A stretch of 8,272 nt of DNA from Chloroflexota bacterium (GTDB taxonomy: Bacteria > Chloroflexota > UBA6077 > JADZDV01): positions 1 to 8,272 of the forward strand of contig JADZDV010000563.1 of NCBI GenBank assembly GCA_020850915.1, in the 5' to 3' direction. This document shows, one piece after another, positions 5,660 through 8,272 of this stretch (the first letter of the stretch is position 1; every line of letters begins with the position of its first letter). The notes under the pieces were generated by a model. That model had not been told where the DNA came from, made no database searches, and saw only the letters and a program-made list of their open reading frames with translations. The position numbers and the translations under genes were made by a program.

Positions 5660-6907
5660 GGTTCCGGGCCACGCTTCGACCTGGGCCGCGCCTTCCTCGC
5701 TCTCGCCCTGGCCATCGCGCTCTGGTGGACTATCGAGTCCGAGCAGAACCCTGAGCGGTTCGAGCTGCTGGCAGGCGTGCCAATCGAAGTGACGGTCGTC
5801 AACATCCCGCCAGGCTTCGTGCTGGTTGGCGAGCAACCAACGATCCAGGTGGAGGTGCGCGCGCCAACGCGCGTCTGGAGCCGGCTGCGCTCGGGCTCCT
5901 TCCAGGCCAGAGTCGACGCCTCGCGCGCCGGTCCCGGCGCCACGGAGCTGGCGGTCTCAGTGGACGCCCTGGACACCGCCGTGACCCAGGTCACCCCGGT
6001 GCCCGCGCGCGTGAACGTCGTCCTGGAAGAAGTCCGGGAGCGGACTGTGCCGGTCCAGGTGGTAACGACCGGCTCCGTGCCGTTTGGCTACAGCTCCGGC
6101 GAGCCGACGGTCGCGCCGGAGCAGATCTCGGTGCTGGGACCGGCATCCGTCGTGCAGCGGGTGGACCGCGCCATGGTGGAGCTTTCACTCAGCGGACTGA
6201 CCGTGCCGGTGAACAACAGCTACGCGCCGGTGGCTGTCGACCAGCGCGGTCAGCAGGTTCAGGGCATTCGCCTGCGGCCGGTCACGGTGAACGTCGAGAT
6301 TCCCATCAGTCAGCAGGTCAGCTACAAGCAGGTCGGTATCCGGCCGCGCACCACGGGCCGCCCCCAGACCGGCTACTTCGTCGAGTCGGTCGACGTGAGC
6401 CCGATCTCCGTGACAATTGTCGGCGAGCCGGGCGAGCTGTCGAAGATAGACTACGTCGACACCGAGGACGTGGACGTCTCCTCGCTCAGCTCCACCGCCG
6501 TGCGGCGCGTGGCGCTCCGCGTGCCGAGGAACGTGGCCCTGCTCAGCGGCAGCGAGCCGCAGGTGAACGTCACGGTCAAGATCAGCTCGCTCACGAGCTT
6601 GCAGGTTGTCAGGGTGACGCCCGCCGTGCTAAACCTCAGCACAGAGCTTCGCCTGGACACGCCGCCTCCTCTCGTCGAGGCGGAGCTGAGCGGGCCGGCC
6701 CCAACCCTGCAAGCGCTCTCGACTGGAGGGCTCCGCGTCATCGTGGACCTCTCCGGTCTGGGAGCCGGGCTTCAGACGGTCCCGGTCGCTGTCGAAGTGC
6801 CCCCTGGCATTCAGCTCAACCGCGTCACACCCGACAAGCTCACTCTGAACCTCGTGCCCATTCCAGTTCGCACGCCCACGGTCGGCGCGACCAGCGTCGC
6901 GCCCTGA
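5657..6907 (+). CDS. cdaR: CdaR / YbbR-domain protein, regulator of the diadenylate cyclase
   Basis: CdaR is a membrane-anchored extracytoplasmic protein that interacts with CdaA and modulates c-di-AMP output; the sign of the effect differs between species and conditions. The 416-residue product has a short cytoplasmic N-terminus, one membrane segment (about 9-25, RAFLALALAIALWW) and then about four tandem YbbR domains at roughly 35-123, 126-215, 220-309 and 314-401. Each ends in a similar beta strand pattern (ARVNVVLE, VTVNVEIP, PQVNVTVK, LTLNLVP). Typical YbbR features are the strand-rich composition, VPIEV / VPVQV openings and the GPASVV and GEPGEL turns. The last 15 residues are a Thr/Val/Pro tail. 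Four domains is within the known range for CdaR. Overlap with cdaA and a good Shine-Dalgarno support co-translation. The extracytoplasmic location follows from the single N-terminal segment and family knowledge. Confidence 0.9.
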   Translation: MGSGPRFDLGRAFLALALAIALWWTIESEQNPERFELLAGVPIEVTVVNIPPGFVLVGEQPTIQVEVRAPTRVWSRLRSGSFQARVDASRAGPGATELAVSVDALDTAVTQVTPVPARVNVVLEEVRERTVPVQVVTTGSVPFGYSSGEPTVAPEQISVLGPASVVQRVDRAMVELSLSGLTVPVNNSYAPVAVDQRGQQVQGIRLRPVTVNVEIPISQQVSYKQVGIRPRTTGRPQTGYFVESVDVSPISVTIVGEPGELSKIDYVDTEDVDVSSLSSTAVRRVALRVPRNVALLSGSEPQVNVTVKISSLTSLQVVRVTPAVLNLSTELRLDTPPPLVEAELSGPAPTLQALSTGGLRVIVDLSGLGAGLQTVPVAVEVPPGIQLNRVTPDKLTLNLVPIPVRTPTVGATSVAP

Positions 6908-6938
6908 GTCGGCCGGGGAGATCGCAGGCCTCTCATTC

Positions 6939-8261
6939 ATGCCTCGACCAATCGTCGCCATTGTCGGCCGACCGAATGTCGGCAAGTCCACCCTGTTCAA
7001 CCGCCTCATCGGCGAGCGGCGGGCGGTTACCCACGACGTGCCCGGCACCACGCGCGACCGCCTCTACGGCACAACCGACTGGAATGGCCGTGAGTTCACG
7101 ATCGTAGATACGGGTGGTATCGGCCTCACCGTGGACGAGCGCTTCATGAGCGAGGTCGCCGAGCAGGCTGACGAGGCCATGCGCGAGGCCGATGCGATCC
7201 TGTTCCTGGTGGACGCCCAGTCCGGGCCCTCGGGCGCCGACCTGGAGCTGGCGGAACGGCTCCGCCGCGCGCGGAAACCGGTCGTCCTGGGCGCCAACAA
7301 GGCCGAGAGCCCTCGCGCCAGACTGAACGCCTCGGAGTTCTACCAGCTTGGCCTGGGCGAACCGCTCGCCTTCTCCGGCCAGGAGGGTATCGCCACCGGC
7401 GATCTGCTCGACGCTCTTGTCCAAGCGCTGCCGCCACTCGACAGCCAAGAGGAGCCGATCGACGCGGACTGCGCCATCGCCATCGTCGGCCGGCCGAACG
7501 TCGGCAAGTCCTCCCTGCTGAACGCGCTGACTGGCGAGCGGCGCAGCATCGTCAGCGAGATCCCCGGTACGACCCGAGACACCATCGACACGCTGGTCGA
7601 GTATCACGAGCAACGCATCCTGCTCATCGACACGGCGGGCATCCGACGGCGCGGCCGTGTCGAGCGAGGCGTCGAGCAGTTCAGCGTCATGCGCGCCGTT
7701 CGCGCCGTCGAGCGCTCGGACGTGGTGGCGCTCGTGATCGACGCAACGGAGGGTGTGACGGCTCAGGACACCCACGTCGCCGGCTACGCTCAGGAGCAGG
7801 CCAAAGGCCTGATCGTCGTGGTCAACAAGTGGGACCTCGTCGAGAAGGACGACTACACCGTCCTGGAGTTCGGTCGTCGCCTCGAGCGGGACTTGAACTT
7901 CGTGGCGTATGCCCCCTACGTCTTCATCTCGGCAGTCACGGGCCAGCGCGTGCAGCGCGTGCTGGACCTGGCGCTCGAGGTGCGGGCCGAGCGCGCCAAG
8001 CGGGTTCCGACGGCGCAGTTGAACCAGGTCGTTCGCGACGCGGTCGCCGCGCACCGGCTCAGCGAGCGCGGCAAGGCCCTCAAGGTGCTCTACGCGACGC
8101 AGCCAGCCATCGATCCGCCGACATTTGTCTTCTTCGTCAACGAACCGGAGATCGTTCACTTCTCGTACCGCCGCTACCTGGAGAACCGGCTGCGCGAGGC
8201 GTTCGGCTTCAAGGGCACGGCGATTCGGCTGGTCTTCCGAGGACGAGACGAGGACTCGTAG
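6939..8261 (+). CDS. der: Ribosome biogenesis GTPase Der (EngA)
   Basis: Der is a cytosolic GTPase with two G domains in tandem that is needed for maturation of the 50S ribosomal subunit. Domain 1 shows G1 GRPNVGKS (10-17), G2 PGTTRD (35-40), G3 DTGG (57-60) and G4 NKAE (120-123). Domain 2 shows GRPNVGKS (184-191), PGTTRD (209-214), DTAG (231-234), NKWD (296-299) and SA (331-332). A C-terminal KH-like domain occupies about 350-440 and ends in a basic-then-acidic tail. The length (440) is typical. NKAE in place of NKxD in the first domain is a conservative change that occurs in this family. The ATG at 6939 opens the standard MPRPIVAIVGRPNVG start, although its Shine-Dalgarno is weak (AGG at 6926-6928). 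It follows cdaR by 31 bases with no terminator seen, so read-through from the argF promoter is likely. The two G1-G2 coding stretches remain visibly alike in DNA, reflecting the ancient duplication. Confidence 0.97.
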   Translation: MPRPIVAIVGRPNVGKSTLFNRLIGERRAVTHDVPGTTRDRLYGTTDWNGREFTIVDTGGIGLTVDERFMSEVAEQADEAMREADAILFLVDAQSGPSGADLELAERLRRARKPVVLGANKAESPRARLNASEFYQLGLGEPLAFSGQEGIATGDLLDALVQALPPLDSQEEPIDADCAIAIVGRPNVGKSSLLNALTGERRSIVSEIPGTTRDTIDTLVEYHEQRILLIDTAGIRRRGRVERGVEQFSVMRAVRAVERSDVVALVIDATEGVTAQDTHVAGYAQEQAKGLIVVVNKWDLVEKDDYTVLEFGRRLERDLNFVAYAPYVFISAVTGQRVQRVLDLALEVRAERAKRVPTAQLNQVVRDAVAAHRLSERGKALKVLYATQPAIDPPTFVFFVNEPEIVHFSYRRYLENRLREAFGFKGTAIRLVFRGRDEDS

Positions 8262-8272
8262 CGGTCATCCAC

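Noticed and set aside
6933..8159. Minus-strand open frame (408 codons) antisense to almost all of der
   Set aside because: It mirrors der codon for codon, with Asp/Val/Arg-rich translation and no domain; stop codons are simply rare in this antisense frame.
1..8272. Mobile elements, CRISPR arrays, tRNA or rRNA genes, defence genes
   Set aside because: No spaced direct repeats, terminal inverted repeats, transposase or integrase motifs, or structured-RNA signatures were seen; all genes are conserved housekeeping types apart from one.

Overview
The window is a compact, GC-rich bacterial chromosome segment with six genes, all on the + strand, and ordinary housekeeping content. High GC, frequent GTG starts, short gaps, a proline/threonine-rich exported protein and an SLRTR-type ornithine carbamoyltransferase all fit a member of the Chloroflexota, perhaps near Thermomicrobia/Sphaerobacter. 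That placement is inferred from general character, not from a search. I see no rRNA, tRNA, CRISPR, insertion sequence, integrase or other sign of mobility.

Layout. Bases 1-139 hold a likely promoter (extended -10 with an overlapping small inverted repeat). Then come a class V PLP aminotransferase (140-1228) and D-3-phosphoglycerate dehydrogenase serA (1274-2977), which together can supply the first two steps of serine synthesis. A GC-rich hairpin lies between them, and the serA start is genuinely uncertain. Next is a membrane-anchored Pro/Thr/Ala-rich protein of unknown function (3008-3712). A second extended -10 promoter, followed at once by a 6-bp-arm inverted repeat (3752-3774), precedes argF (3792-4727).

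Downstream, argF, cdaA (4737-5657), cdaR (5657-6907) and der (6939-8261) are packed with gaps of 9, -1 and 31 bases and look like one transcription unit. CdaA makes the second messenger c-di-AMP at the membrane and CdaR is its extracytoplasmic YbbR-domain partner. Der is the double-G-domain GTPase of 50S ribosome assembly. The glmM gene that follows cdaA-cdaR in many Firmicutes is not here; der takes the position.

No clearly new biological system is visible. The points most worth checking are the serA start (a Shine-Dalgarno perfectly placed for an ATC codon), the inverted repeat on the argF promoter, the matching extended -10 elements of the two promoters, and the unknown Pro/Thr-rich anchored protein.
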